From an uncultured Clostridia bacterium (lineage in GTDB: Bacteria; Bacillota; Clostridia; Oscillospirales; Ruminococcaceae), in the NCBI GenBank assembly GCA_944385905.1, contig CALWZA010000031.1, positions 1 to 64,000 of the forward strand: a stretch of 64,000 nt of DNA, read 5' to 3'. Of the stretch, positions 8,964-18,000 are shown piece by piece. Every line of letters begins with the position of its first letter. The first letter of the stretch is position 1. Position numbers and translations under genes: made by a program. The notes below the pieces were generated by a model. The model was given only the letters and a program-made list of their open reading frames with translations. It did no database searches and was not told the origin of the DNA.

Positions 8964-9046
8964 GGGCGAACGCAGGCGGACGAAGTCCGCACCGGCAGCT
9001 TCGCTGCCGTTATCCGGCGAGCAAGCTCGCCGGTCTGCGTTCGCCC
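8964..9046. repeat. Perfect cloverleaf inverted-repeat element
   Basis: An 83-bp element built only of perfect palindromes. A 12-bp outer stem (8964-8975 with 9035-9046) encloses three hairpins: 6 bp with loop GAA (8976-8990), 7 bp with loop TTC (8993-9009) and 9 bp with loop AA (9014-9033). It is more GC-rich than its surroundings. It lies in the leader of murI on the minus strand, 66 bases from murI. It is not a tRNA: it lacks a GGTTCRA T-loop and an anticodon-sized loop. It could be a palindromic mobile repeat, a terminator or a structured leader. Confidence 0.85.
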
Positions 9047-9116
9047 GATGCGCACTGACCCGAGATTCACAGTCAGCTTTAGTATATATTATACAACGCC
9101 GAGGATAAATATGCAG

Positions 9117-9611
9117 TCAGTCGTCCAAAATAGACTCTGCGGGGGCGTTTCTTTTAGCTTCACGGATTTCCAGTCTTGAGCAAATAATTTTCCAAATGTG
9201 TATTATAAGAATCAGTGCGGAAATCACAGCGGCGGCAAAAATAATATAGTGTCGGTAGCCTACGTTTGTTTTGACAGGTTCTACCTGAAACTCAAGCATC
9301 TGCGAAACTGCCGAGCAGTATACGGCAACGCCTGAAATGGTAAAAAACGCCTGAATAATGTTAAATTTAAAAAACATAAGAGCAATGCCGATAAGAGTCA
9401 GCAAAATGCCGCACAAAAGCTTGTAGGCGATTTCGGTATCGTCTGCCCAAAACTTGTTTATGACTGCTATCAGCCCCCAGAAAACACCGGAGTATATAAA
9501 AACTCCGAGAGAGAGAGTTTTTAAAATAAAATAAGCGATTTTTTCACCTTTGCTTAAATTTCTGAAGCTTGGCGAATATTTTTTTTGGTTAATTTTCGGT
9601 TTTTTCGACAT
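9117..9611 (-). CDS. Unknown membrane protein
   Basis: 164 residues from the ATG with AAAGGA about ten bases upstream; an in-frame TTG three codons earlier is too close to that site. Four hydrophobic segments alternate with short loops (at about residues 27-48, 63-80, 84-102 and 122-143), and a charged C-terminal tail (RLEIREAKRNAPAES) faces the cytoplasm. No family is recognised. It precedes murI in the same direction, but the cloverleaf element lies between them. Confidence 0.65.
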   Translation of the reverse strand: MSKKPKINQKKYSPSFRNLSKGEKIAYFILKTLSLGVFIYSGVFWGLIAVINKFWADDTEIAYKLLCGILLTLIGIALMFFKFNIIQAFFTISGVAVYCSAVSQMLEFQVEPVKTNVGYRHYIIFAAAVISALILIIHIWKIICSRLEIREAKRNAPAESILDD

Positions 9612-9838
9612 AATAAACAAATCCTTTGAGAAAATAATTTTTGCTGATTAATATAATATACTATTTTGATAAAAAAATCAATAACAAGGTTTAATATGCA
9701 GCTAAAAGGTTTGACAATATAAATTCCAATGAAAATAATGCTTTGTGAGAGCAGTGATTATTTTGCGACCGAAAGTTAATATTATTTTTGTCTGAGAAAA
9801 AATAAATTATCAGATAAACGGAAAGGATAGGGTAAAAA

Positions 9839-11062
9839 ATGAAAAAGGTGATAAAGGGACTGACAGCCGCGGCCGCTGCGTTTTCAGCGGCTTTGTTTGC
9901 GGCGGTCGGATTTTATTCAGCCGCACTGCCGGACAGCTACTGTATAACGAAAGGAACAGAGCTGAAGCTAAGCTGTTTTCTTGATGTTGAGGCGGCAAGA
10001 AAAACAGACGGTGAAAGCGCGGTTATGACAGCGGCGGGCAAAAGTGCAGACAATGAAAATATTGAGTATACTTTAAATTTATTCGGAACGGTTCCTCTGA
10101 AGAGCGTAACCGCAAAAACTGTTGACGCTCCTGCGTTTGTTCCCGGAGGGACTCCGTTCGGAATAAAGATTCTCACGGACGGTGTTATTGTAGCGAAACT
10201 TGAGACGGTCGATGAAAGATGTCCGGCAGAGGAGAGCGGAATATGTGCAGGTGATGTCATAGTATCGGTCGGCGGTGAGAAGATATCAGGAAATCAGGAG
10301 CTTGCCGACAGGATAATGCAGAGCGGAGGAAAAAGCGTTGTAATAATACTCAGGCGGGGCGAAAAGGAAATGCAGGTGCTGCTGACTCCTGAGTTCTCTG
10401 AATCAGACGGAACTTATAAGGCGGGAATGTGGGTCAGGGACAGCTCGGCAGGCATAGGAACGGTTACTTTTTATGACCCTCAAACCGGCATTTTCGGAGG
10501 GCTTGGACACCCTGTATGCGATAAGGATACCGGAAAGGAAATGCCCATAGGCGTGGGAGAGGTCGCCGACGTCACCGTTACAGGGTATGTCAAAGGTTCA
10601 TGCGGAGCACCCGGAGAACTTGAGGGAAACTTTGCGTCTTCGGGACAGGCCGGAACAATTGAAATCAACTGTGAAACAGGGGTATTCGGACACTTAAAGA
10701 GATCGCCTAGCCTGGCGTCTGCGATACCTATGGCATATAAAACAGAGGTGCAGACAGGAAAGGCAACTATTTTGACAACTATTGAGGGAAATGAGCCTAA
10801 AGAATATGAGGTTGAAATAGAAAGGGTAGATATTTTTAACAACGCGGCTACAAAAAATCTTGTTATTAAGGTGACCGACCCGGAGCTTTTAAGTAAAACC
10901 GGAGGAATAGTTCAGGGAATGAGCGGTTCTCCGATCATCCAAAACGGAAAGCTTGTAGGCGCGGTTACTCATGTTTTCGTCAATGACCCAACAAGGGGCT
11001 ACGGAATTTTTGCGGAAAACATGTATAAGAGTGCAGTAAGTTTAAATGCGGACGCCGCATAA
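9839..11062 (+). CDS. spoIVB: SpoIVB-type serine peptidase (family S55)
   Basis: 407 residues. In sporulation SpoIVB is secreted by the forespore and triggers processing of pro-sigma-K. Visible parts: an N-terminal membrane/signal helix (residues 1-30), a PDZ domain at about 110-180 (GICAGDVIVSVGGEKISG) and the S55 peptidase domain with GIFGGLGHPV (His) and IVQGMSGSPII (Ser). The gene is single, with GAAAGGA before its ATG and a terminator behind. It points to an endospore-forming organism, although one gene cannot prove that spores form. Confidence 0.93.
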   Translation: MKKVIKGLTAAAAAFSAALFAAVGFYSAALPDSYCITKGTELKLSCFLDVEAARKTDGESAVMTAAGKSADNENIEYTLNLFGTVPLKSVTAKTVDAPAFVPGGTPFGIKILTDGVIVAKLETVDERCPAEESGICAGDVIVSVGGEKISGNQELADRIMQSGGKSVVIILRRGEKEMQVLLTPEFSESDGTYKAGMWVRDSSAGIGTVTFYDPQTGIFGGLGHPVCDKDTGKEMPIGVGEVADVTVTGYVKGSCGAPGELEGNFASSGQAGTIEINCETGVFGHLKRSPSLASAIPMAYKTEVQTGKATILTTIEGNEPKEYEVEIERVDIFNNAATKNLVIKVTDPELLSKTGGIVQGMSGSPIIQNGKLVGAVTHVFVNDPTRGYGIFAENMYKSAVSLNADAA

Positions 11063-11088
11063 TCAAAAAAGGACTAATTTCTTGTAAG

Positions 11089-11119
11089 GCGGGAGTCCTG
11101 TTAAGGATCCCCGCTTTTT
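11089..11119 (+). terminator. Terminator after spoIVB
   Basis: GCGGGAGTCCT (11089-11099) pairs with AGGATCCCCGC (11104-11114) with two mismatches, followed by TTTTT. Confidence 0.7.
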
Positions 11120-11189
11120 AATATATCATAAACATAATTTAGATGTAAAAAAGAACATCAAAATAATTTAAAAAAGTAATAAGTTTTGC

Positions 11190-11218
11190 TTGATTTTCAC
11201 AAAGCATTGTTTTATAAT
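11190..11218 (+). promoter_or_regulatory. Promoter of the frameshifted GH43-like gene
   Basis: TTGATT (11190-11195), 17-base spacer, TATAAT (11213-11218). The promoter and the GAGAGGAAA ribosome binding site are intact although the gene behind them is broken. Confidence 0.7.
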
Positions 11219-11255
11219 AGTTAAAAAATCTTTTTAATTATGAGAGGAAATAATA

Positions 11256-12160
11256 ATGCTGTTCACAGACAACAGAGGCGGAAGAGATTTTGCGAAAGAT
11301 CCCACCGTCGTGTTCTCTAACGGAAAGTATTTTATGTACTATTCGACTTTGCCCGATGAAAATATAGGAGCAAACTTGATTATAGGAATAGCGGTATCGC
11401 AGGACGGAGAAAACCGGGAAGTTTCAGGAAGCCTTCCGATGACGCAGGAGTTTGAAAAAAAGGAGTAGCCGCACCCGGCGCAGTCGTTTTAAACAGCAGA
11501 ATACATTTGTTTTATCAGACCTACGGATTCGGAGCAGGCGATTCGATTTGCCATGCGGTTTTCGATGACGGAATCAATTTTGAAAAAAACGCCGGCAACC
11601 CGATTTTCAGCCCGACAAAAGACTGGTGCTGCGGCAGAGCTATCGATGCCGATGTCTGTATTTTTAATAATAAGCTCTTTTTATATACCGCGACCAGAGA
11701 TCACGCTTATGCAGTTCAGAAAATTGCCGCCGCCTGTGCTCCGCTTACTGACAGCGGATACGGTTTCGGCGACTTCAAACAGATTTGCGCATGCTCGGTT
11801 CTTTTTCCTGAAATGAAGTGGGAGCAAAACTGCATAGAAGCACCCGCAACGATAGTTGATAACGGAAAAATATATATGTTTTACGGCGGAGCGTATAACT
11901 GCTCTCCCCGGCAGATAGGCTGCGCGGCGTCATCGGACGGAAGAACGTTTGACAAACTGTTTTGCGAAAAGCCGTTTATCGCAAACGGTAAAGAGGGGGA
12001 CTTTAACGCAAGCGAATCGGGACATCCTTTTGTTTTTTGCGGCACAGACGGAAAAGTTTGGCTTTATTATCAGGGCAGTCTTGATGGAGGGCAAAACTGG
12101 TATTTGTCACGCATGGAAATTGCTTTTGATTCAAACGGCATTCCTTATCAGTTTCGGTAA
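11256..12160 (+). pseudogene. Glycosidase, GH43-like five-bladed propeller, frameshifted
   Basis: Two frames make one protein of about 300 residues. The first (11256-11468) begins DFAKDPTVVFSNGKYFMYY and ends EFEKKE at a stop. The second is open from before 11462 to 12160 and continues GVAAPGAVVLNSRIHLFYQ. The break is at a run of seven A (11455-11461). A one-base backward shift there gives EFEKKGVAAPG, which restores the normal strand order. Later motifs are GINFEKNAGNPIF, EAPATIVDNGKIYMFYGG and NASESGHPF. It looks cytoplasmic and removes sugars from plant oligosaccharides by family analogy. The zero-frame codons read A AAA AAG at the break, a slippery heptamer, so programmed frameshifting or a sequencing error are alternatives to decay. 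Confidence 0.7.
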
Positions 12161-12309
12161 AAACGGCAGAAGGGCTAAACAAAGGTAAAAAGCAAAGCTT
12201 TAATGTTTGGATTTCTGACGCGTTTGCTATAAAACCAAAGTTCGCGGAGGTGGTTGGAGGCTATAAAAGCAAATCGGCAAACACTTAATTTGAGAAGGAG
12301 GAAGTTTTA

Positions 12310-14451
12310 ATGCTAAAAAAAGCAGCCGCTGCTGCGCTTGTTGCAGCAATTGCTTTGTCAGCGGCCGGATGCGGAGGCTCTGACAACGATATGTTAAACT
12401 ACAAAATCAAGGACGATGACACACAGCTAGGCGAAGTATCTTTTAATTTTGATCAGCTTCCCGTAGGAGGAGGAGGATATGTAACCGAGATCATCCCTAC
12501 CTGTGAAGAGGGCGTAATGTATGTAAGAACAGACGTAGGAGGAGCTTACCGCTGGTCGGAAAGCGAGCAGAGATGGAGATCGCTTTCACTTACATGGCCT
12601 GAATCGGGCGGACTTCTTATGGTTGACGGACTGGCTGTTGACCCAACTGACGCAGCTAAAATTTACGTATTCTGCGGTTCAAACGCTACATTGCTTATTT
12701 CCGAGGATTACGGAGAAACATTTGAAACCGTCGATGTAAGCGACTATTTTAAAATTCACGGAAACGGTCTCGGAAGAGGAAACAGCTCGAGAATTATGGT
12801 TGACCCTAATAATACAGACGTTCTTATTGCCGGAGGCAGATCAAGAGGCATTGCAAAGTCTGAAGACGGCGGAAAAACATGGAGAACTCTTACCGGACTT
12901 GATATTATCACAACAGAAAATGAAGTCGGAATAAACTGCGTTATGTTTGACAGGACAACGGGAACAGAAGGAGAAGGCTCGTCAAGAGTTTTTGCCGGAG
13001 TCTCAAGAACTGATGACGCTAATTTGTATGTTTCAAACGACGCCGGCGAGACATGGGAACCGCTTAATCTCATTCCTTCCGGAATGCTCCCGACTCATCT
13101 CAGATGGACCGGCGACGACAAGCTTGTAATAGTTTATTCGGATCATCCGGGTCCCGGCGGCTCAACAAAGGGCGGATTTATCATCTACGACCCGAACACC
13201 GGAGATATGAAAGACTTTAAACTTCCGGATAATCTTCCTGTCGGAGACGTTGCGGTTGACCCTGAGAATCCGCAGAGGATAGCTGTAAGTACAAATAACG
13301 TATGGGTACAGCAGCAGTCCGGTTGGGGAGATAGGTTCTTTGTTTCAACTGACGGCGGAACAACATGGAACGAGTGCTCTACTCAAAATATTGATACGAA
13401 CGGCTGCACATGGCTTGAAAACGGCTTCGCTATTCACTGGACAACCTGCCTTGTAATGGACCCGTTTAATCCTGACACCGTTCATGTTGTTTCAGGAAAC
13501 GGAGTTTTCACATCTGACAACATATTTGACTATGAAAACACTCAGTTCTATTTTGATTCACACGGAATTGAAGAGACGGTACCTCTGAGCTTTATGAGCG
13601 TACCCGGCGGAAAGACCGTTACAGGCGTCGGAGACATCGACGGATGCATGTATGAAGACATTCATGTTTACTCACCGCGTCACCCGATCGCTTACGGAAA
13701 CACTACCGGTTTTGCATATTGTGCTACTAACCCGAATTTCTGGCTTAAGCTCGGTGATTCAATGGCTATTACTGAAGACGGCGGCGCTACAATGTATGAG
13801 GTTGAAACCCGTCCCGCTTCGAGCGCGGCTGACGGAAGCGCTGCGATTGCAGCGGACGGTTCGCGAATCTTCTGGTCAACTGCCGGCTCAACTTATTATA
13901 CCGACGACAAAGGTAAAACATGGCAGCAGATAATTACTCTTGCGGGCTCATCGACCCTTTTTGCCGACCCTGTTGATTCTAATGTCCTTTATGCGGTCAA
14001 CAGCAATCAGCTTTGGATAAGCAAGGATAAGGGCCTGACATTTGAAAAATCCGAAATTGAACTTTCCGTCACAGGAAACGCGGTATGTGTTGTTCCGGGA
14101 CGCACAGGAACACTGCTGATTCAGACAAGTGACAGAATGCTTAATGTTTCTACCGATTTCGGAATGACATGCACTCCTTATGAAAACCTGAAAATCATTA
14201 AATCGTTTACAGTCGGAAAGGCCGCAAATGATGAAAGACCTCCTGTCATCTACATCTGGGGCAGACCTGTTGACGGCGAAGTTACCGGACTTTACGCCTC
14301 CGAAGACGGCGGAGCAACATGGGTAAAGCTTAATGAGGATGATTACACAATGGGCGGAGTAAGAGCCATTTACGGCGACAATAACCGCTACGGAACTGTT
14401 TATTTCTCAACAAACGGACTCGGCTTTGTATACTGTGAAATCACCGAATAA
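12310..14451 (+). CDS. GH74-like xyloglucanase lipoprotein
   Basis: 713 residues, close to the usual GH74 length. Lipobox LSAAGC with Cys21 anchors it to the outer face of the membrane. GH74 hallmarks are RTDVGGAYRW near residue 75 (holding the presumed catalytic Asp) and VTGVGDIDGCMYEDI in the second half. At least six BNR/Asp-box repeats (such as SEDGGKTWR, SNDAGETWEP, STDGGTTWNE and SEDGGATWVK) build the twin seven-bladed propellers. Members cleave xyloglucan backbones; exact specificity is inferred. AAGGAGG precedes the ATG. It follows the broken GH43-like gene by 149 bases and ends at its own terminator. Confidence 0.85.
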   Translation: MLKKAAAAALVAAIALSAAGCGGSDNDMLNYKIKDDDTQLGEVSFNFDQLPVGGGGYVTEIIPTCEEGVMYVRTDVGGAYRWSESEQRWRSLSLTWPESGGLLMVDGLAVDPTDAAKIYVFCGSNATLLISEDYGETFETVDVSDYFKIHGNGLGRGNSSRIMVDPNNTDVLIAGGRSRGIAKSEDGGKTWRTLTGLDIITTENEVGINCVMFDRTTGTEGEGSSRVFAGVSRTDDANLYVSNDAGETWEPLNLIPSGMLPTHLRWTGDDKLVIVYSDHPGPGGSTKGGFIIYDPNTGDMKDFKLPDNLPVGDVAVDPENPQRIAVSTNNVWVQQQSGWGDRFFVSTDGGTTWNECSTQNIDTNGCTWLENGFAIHWTTCLVMDPFNPDTVHVVSGNGVFTSDNIFDYENTQFYFDSHGIEETVPLSFMSVPGGKTVTGVGDIDGCMYEDIHVYSPRHPIAYGNTTGFAYCATNPNFWLKLGDSMAITEDGGATMYEVETRPASSAADGSAAIAADGSRIFWSTAGSTYYTDDKGKTWQQIITLAGSSTLFADPVDSNVLYAVNSNQLWISKDKGLTFEKSEIELSVTGNAVCVVPGRTGTLLIQTSDRMLNVSTDFGMTCTPYENLKIIKSFTVGKAANDERPPVIYIWGRPVDGEVTGLYASEDGGATWVKLNEDDYTMGGVRAIYGDNNRYGTVYFSTNGLGFVYCEITE

Positions 14452-14470
14452 CCGAAATCTATCGAACAAA

Positions 14471-14508
14471 AAGCACTGGGCGGAAAATCCGCTCAGTGCT
14501 TAATTTTT
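14471..14508. terminator. Terminator between GH74 and GH36 genes
   Basis: 14-bp stem with one G-T mismatch (14471-14484 with 14488-14501) and loop AAA, followed by a T-rich run. It serves the two convergent genes. Confidence 0.8.
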
Positions 14509-14532
14509 GCCTGCCGACAAATTTAAATCAGT

Positions 14533-16683
14533 TTATGTTTTAGTAAATTTTATCATTTTGCTTACAAAATCTCCGTAGGGCTCATCGAATATTACGCCTG
14601 CGTTCATAAGTATGCTTCCTGAGACAGTTATGTCAGTTCCGTCAAGTCTATACAGTGCGTTTTCGTCGAGTCCTACAAGCTTGAAATGTTTTTGCGTATT
14701 GTTTGGCTGAGTTAAAATTTTATAGAAAACAGCGATGACTTCGTTTTTGTCCTCTGAAACGAACTCCCATGCGGCAAATCTGCTCTTTGCAGGGTCGGCG
14801 ATTCTGTAAAACGAGCCGTATTGGAAGGTTCTTCTGTTTTTCTTATAGAAAGCTATTTGGTCTTTAATCTGACCGAGCTCCCGGTCGTTCATTTTTGTCA
14901 GGTCAAGCTCATAGCCGAGGTTTCCGCTCATTGCGACGTCGCCGCGCATTTGAAGAGAGGTGTTTCTGCCTGTCTGGTGGTTAGGAGAAGCCGAAACGTG
15001 CGCTCCCATTGACGAAACGGGATAGACCAGGCTGGTGCCGTACTGAATGTAAAGCCTCTCAATCGGGTCGGTGTCGTCGCTTGTCCAGATTTGAGGCATA
15101 TAGTAAAGTATACCGGGGTCAAAACGTCCGCCGCCTCCGCTGCAGCCTTCAAATAAAACGTCGGGGAAGGCTGAGGTTATCTCCTCCATGACTCTGTAAA
15201 GACCGAGCATATATCTGTGAGCGGTCTCAGACTGCTTTTCGGGAAGCTGTGCTGCCGAGCCTATTTCGGTCATGCTCCTGTTCATATCCCATTTGACATA
15301 GGATATGTTCGCGCTTTTTAAAACCGAGCTTACCGATTCAATTATATAATCGCACACTTCTTTTCTTGAAAGGTCGAGTATAAGCTGCTGGCGAATTTCT
15401 GTTCTTTCCCTGCCGCCGATGTGAAGACACCAGTCGGGGTGCTTTCTGTAAAGGTCGCTGTCGGGAGAAATCATTTCAGGCTCAAACCAGAGTCCGAACT
15501 TAAGTCCCAGACCGTTTACCTTGTCAACAAGGTTTTTCAGCCCGTTCGGAAGCTTTTCGGTGTTGACGTACCAGTCGCCGAGAGATGAGTTGTCGCTGTT
15601 TCTGTGACCGAACCAGCCGTCGTCGAGAACAAAAAGCTCAATTCCGACATCCTTTGCCTTTTGAGCGAGGCTTAAAAGCTTGTCCTCGTCAAAGTTGAAA
15701 TAAGTAGCTTCCCAGTTGTTTATAAGTATAGGTCTTTCCGCGTTTTTGAATTTTCCTCTGCAAAGCCTTTCCCTGTAAAGCCTGTGAAAAATCTCCGACA
15801 TGCCGTTTAAACCCTTGTTTGAGTAAACCATAACGCATTCGGGAGAGGTAAAGCTTTCGCCGGGTGCCAAAGTCCACTTAAAATCAAATGAGTTTAAGCC
15901 TATTTGAAATCTCAGGGTGTCATAGCTTGAAAGCTCGGCGTTGAGTTCGAAATTTCCGCTGTAAACAAGGTTTAAGGCATAAACCTCGCCGCTGTTTTCG
16001 GTTGTGTAAGGCCTTACAAGAGCGCCGAAAGGGTTTTTGTTGTGGCTGCTTCCGCCTCTGACGCTTGAAACTGTCTGGATTCCGTGCATAAGCTTGTTTC
16101 TTTCGATGTGTCTTTCTCTTGCCCATGCGCCCTCAAGAGTTATAAGCTCAAAGTCCGTGTCGAAAAAATCAACGCTTGCGCTCAGCATTCTGTTTATGAC
16201 AATATTTTTATCCGAGTTATTGCAAATTACCGCGTGGCGGGTTAGAGCGTCATAATCGTAAAACGCGGTGTAGTAAAGCTTGCATACTGTTTTCGTGAGA
16301 AAGTCCTCAGCGGTTATTTCAAGAGTTGAAACATTGTCTGAGGTTTCGCAGTATGATGAGGGGAGTCCCTCAAGGGCAGGCTTTCCGTCAAAAATTCGGT
16401 GAGAGACATATTTCAGCTCGCATAATCTGCTTCCGTCGGCAAACTCAAGTTCCAAAGCGGGGCTTTTGTAATCGCCCTTGCCGTATACAGGCATTTCCCA
16501 TGACTTGACATCATTGTTGTTAGACCAGACAACATAGCCTTTCCACTGAGAATAGTCTAGGTCCTCGTTCGGAATTTTCTTTCCCCAGTAGTAATTTACA
16601 AGCAGTCCGTTTTCGTTTTTGATAACATAGCTTGTGTTTTTTGTGCAAATATAAAACGCGTCGTTTTTAAATTCAACAGGCAT
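14533..16683 (-). CDS. Alpha-galactosidase, GH36
   Basis: 716 residues from the ATG eight bases after AAAGGA; two upstream in-frame ATGs lack proper spacing. No signal peptide, so it works in the cytoplasm on imported oligosaccharides, removing terminal alpha-galactose. GH36 motifs: FVLDDGWFGHRNSD, catalytic nucleophile Asp466 in YVKWDMNRSMT, CSGGGGRFDPGILYY, and acid/base Asp536 in WTSDDTDPIERL. The 70-residue gap between the two catalytic residues is that of the family. Stands alone on the minus strand among plant-polysaccharide genes. Raffinose-family sugars or galactosylated xyloglucan and mannan are possible substrates. Confidence 0.94.
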   Translation of the reverse strand: MPVEFKNDAFYICTKNTSYVIKNENGLLVNYYWGKKIPNEDLDYSQWKGYVVWSNNNDVKSWEMPVYGKGDYKSPALELEFADGSRLCELKYVSHRIFDGKPALEGLPSSYCETSDNVSTLEITAEDFLTKTVCKLYYTAFYDYDALTRHAVICNNSDKNIVINRMLSASVDFFDTDFELITLEGAWARERHIERNKLMHGIQTVSSVRGGSSHNKNPFGALVRPYTTENSGEVYALNLVYSGNFELNAELSSYDTLRFQIGLNSFDFKWTLAPGESFTSPECVMVYSNKGLNGMSEIFHRLYRERLCRGKFKNAERPILINNWEATYFNFDEDKLLSLAQKAKDVGIELFVLDDGWFGHRNSDNSSLGDWYVNTEKLPNGLKNLVDKVNGLGLKFGLWFEPEMISPDSDLYRKHPDWCLHIGGRERTEIRQQLILDLSRKEVCDYIIESVSSVLKSANISYVKWDMNRSMTEIGSAAQLPEKQSETAHRYMLGLYRVMEEITSAFPDVLFEGCSGGGGRFDPGILYYMPQIWTSDDTDPIERLYIQYGTSLVYPVSSMGAHVSASPNHQTGRNTSLQMRGDVAMSGNLGYELDLTKMNDRELGQIKDQIAFYKKNRRTFQYGSFYRIADPAKSRFAAWEFVSEDKNEVIAVFYKILTQPNNTQKHFKLVGLDENALYRLDGTDITVSGSILMNAGVIFDEPYGDFVSKMIKFTKT

Positions 16684-16781
16684 TGTATTCATCCTTTCTC
16701 TTCTCTCGGCAAAGCGCCGCACTTTTAATCATATTTTAGCACAATGCCGTTTTAATTTTGTTACCATATTTTAAATTTCCG

Positions 16782-17270
16782 CTACAAAAGCAGATATCCG
16801 AGCGCCAGTAAAAGTTTGATATCGGCGCCGTTTTTGGCGAGCAGAAAAATAAGTATGCCTATAAGCACCTTTTCCTCGTCGAGCTTCAGACCGTCAGGGA
16901 AAAAAGCGCTCAGTATATCTCTGTTTTGGCTGACAGACTGAGCGGATTTCTGAGACTGATTATTCGCACTTTGGAATGAATTTTGATTTTTAGGCAAAGA
17001 GCCGAACGAGCCGCCGGACTGATTCTGAGAAGCGCCGTTTTTATAGCTGTTTTGAGAGTGTGTCTGAGAGTGATTCTGCCTTCCGGCGTTTTGCGAAGGC
17101 TTGCTCTGATTTTGACTGCCTGTGCCGTTTTTGTTATTTCCCTGATATGAGTTTGCCATGCTTTTTGACCTGCTCTGCATTTCCATGACTCTGCGGACAG
17201 CTTCCTCCTGCATGGTTTTGACGTCTTTTTCTGTATACGGCACAAATCCTCCGCGGTTATAAGATGCCAA
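16782..17270 (-). CDS. Unknown protein with long Q/N/S-rich middle
   Basis: 162 residues from a TTG with GGGAGGGG six bases upstream; the start overlaps the previous gene by 14 bases, which suggests coupled translation. Residues 1-40 are charged and helical (TEKDVKTMQEEAVRRVMEMQ). Residues 41-125 are low-complexity Gln, Asn, Ser and Gly. Residues 126-162 contain LDEEKVLIGILIFLLAKNG and end LLLALGYLLL, a hydrophobic tail. Not recognised. Third gene of a minus-strand triad of small proteins. The amyloid-like composition and hydrophobic tail suggest a spore-coat, scaffold or membrane-linked role, but nothing in the sequence decides this. Confidence 0.6.
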   Translation of the reverse strand: MASYNRGGFVPYTEKDVKTMQEEAVRRVMEMQSRSKSMANSYQGNNKNGTGSQNQSKPSQNAGRQNHSQTHSQNSYKNGASQNQSGGSFGSLPKNQNSFQSANNQSQKSAQSVSQNRDILSAFFPDGLKLDEEKVLIGILIFLLAKNGADIKLLLALGYLLL

Positions 17271-17640
17271 GGAAATCCCCTCCCAAAATACCGCTTTCTT
17301 TTATAGCGGGCCAAACGGCAAGAAGCCTGAAAATTTTTAAAAGTCTGTCGACTTTAGCCTGATTCTCATCCTTCAAAAGAGGCTTGAGAGCAAGAAGAAA
17401 GTCGGTGTTCGGGTCATTTTTTGCGGAACTTGAGAGTATAGCCGCCAAACTCGCGAGTTTTGCCATGTCAAAATCGCCGAGTCCGCCGTCTTTGTCTTTT
17501 TCGGAATCAGATCCTGAAAAAGAGGAACCGTCCGACGTGCCGCCGTCTCCCGAGCCGAGAGCCTGCGCAATCTGGCTGATTTGCTTCATACTCTCCTCGT
17601 CGTTTAAAACCGCCTGAATCTTTTCCATCATATCGTCCAT
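17257..17640 (-). CDS. Unknown small helical protein, middle gene of triad
   Basis: 127 residues. AAAGGAGGTG precedes the ATG. An N-terminal helix (MEKIQAVLNDEESMKQISQIAQALG) is followed by a Gly/Ser/Asp-rich linker (about residues 32-55) and a C-terminal helical half (DMAKLASLAAIL, FLLALKPLLKDENQAKVDRLLKIFRLLAVWPAI). The pattern of short amphipathic helices recurs in small Clostridia proteins without known function. It overlaps the next gene by 14 bases and follows the 80-residue gene by 39 bases. Confidence 0.65.
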   Translation of the reverse strand: MDDMMEKIQAVLNDEESMKQISQIAQALGSGDGGTSDGSSFSGSDSEKDKDGGLGDFDMAKLASLAAILSSSAKNDPNTDFLLALKPLLKDENQAKVDRLLKIFRLLAVWPAIKESGILGGDFLGIL

Positions 17641-17679
17641 ACCGCGCAGACACCTCCTTTAAGACTTTGTTTTGGGCTG

Positions 17680-17922
17680 TTATTTTCCTCCGACAAGCTT
17701 TTTGAATATTTCCTTTGCCTGAGGCGAAGAGAGAATCTGTTCGGCGATTTTCGGATTTGCAAGCGCCTGCTGAAGCATCGCCGCCTGAGGCTTAGGCATT
17801 CCTTCCAAAGCACGGTCAAAGGTGCCTTTTTTAAGCTCCTGCTCAAGCGCCTGAGGGGTCGTTCCGAGCTTTTTGCTCGCAATTGCAATCAGAGCTTCCA
17901 GCTGCTTTTGATTCAGGTTCAT
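17680..17922 (-). CDS. Unknown 80-residue helical protein, first gene of triad
   Basis: Start ATG at 17922 follows GAAAGGAAAG; a longer frame upstream has no ribosome binding site and would run into the divergent phosphodiesterase promoter region. The protein is all helix by inspection (QKQLEALIAIASKKLG, PQAAMLQQALANPKIAEQIL, QAKEIFKKLVGG) with no signal or membrane segment. Not recognised. It leads a three-gene unit with two other unknown proteins. Confidence 0.65.
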   Translation of the reverse strand: MNLNQKQLEALIAIASKKLGTTPQALEQELKKGTFDRALEGMPKPQAAMLQQALANPKIAEQILSSPQAKEIFKKLVGGK

Positions 17923-18000
17923 AAATATCTTTCCTTTCAGTAAAATGTATTGAAAAGTTTGCTTTACTGTGTTAAAATAATCGAAAAGGAGTGCTGAAAT

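Noticed and set aside
8964-9046. tRNA-like cloverleaf taken as a tRNA gene
   Set aside because: Arm lengths, two- and three-base loops and absence of T-loop and anticodon loop exclude a tRNA.
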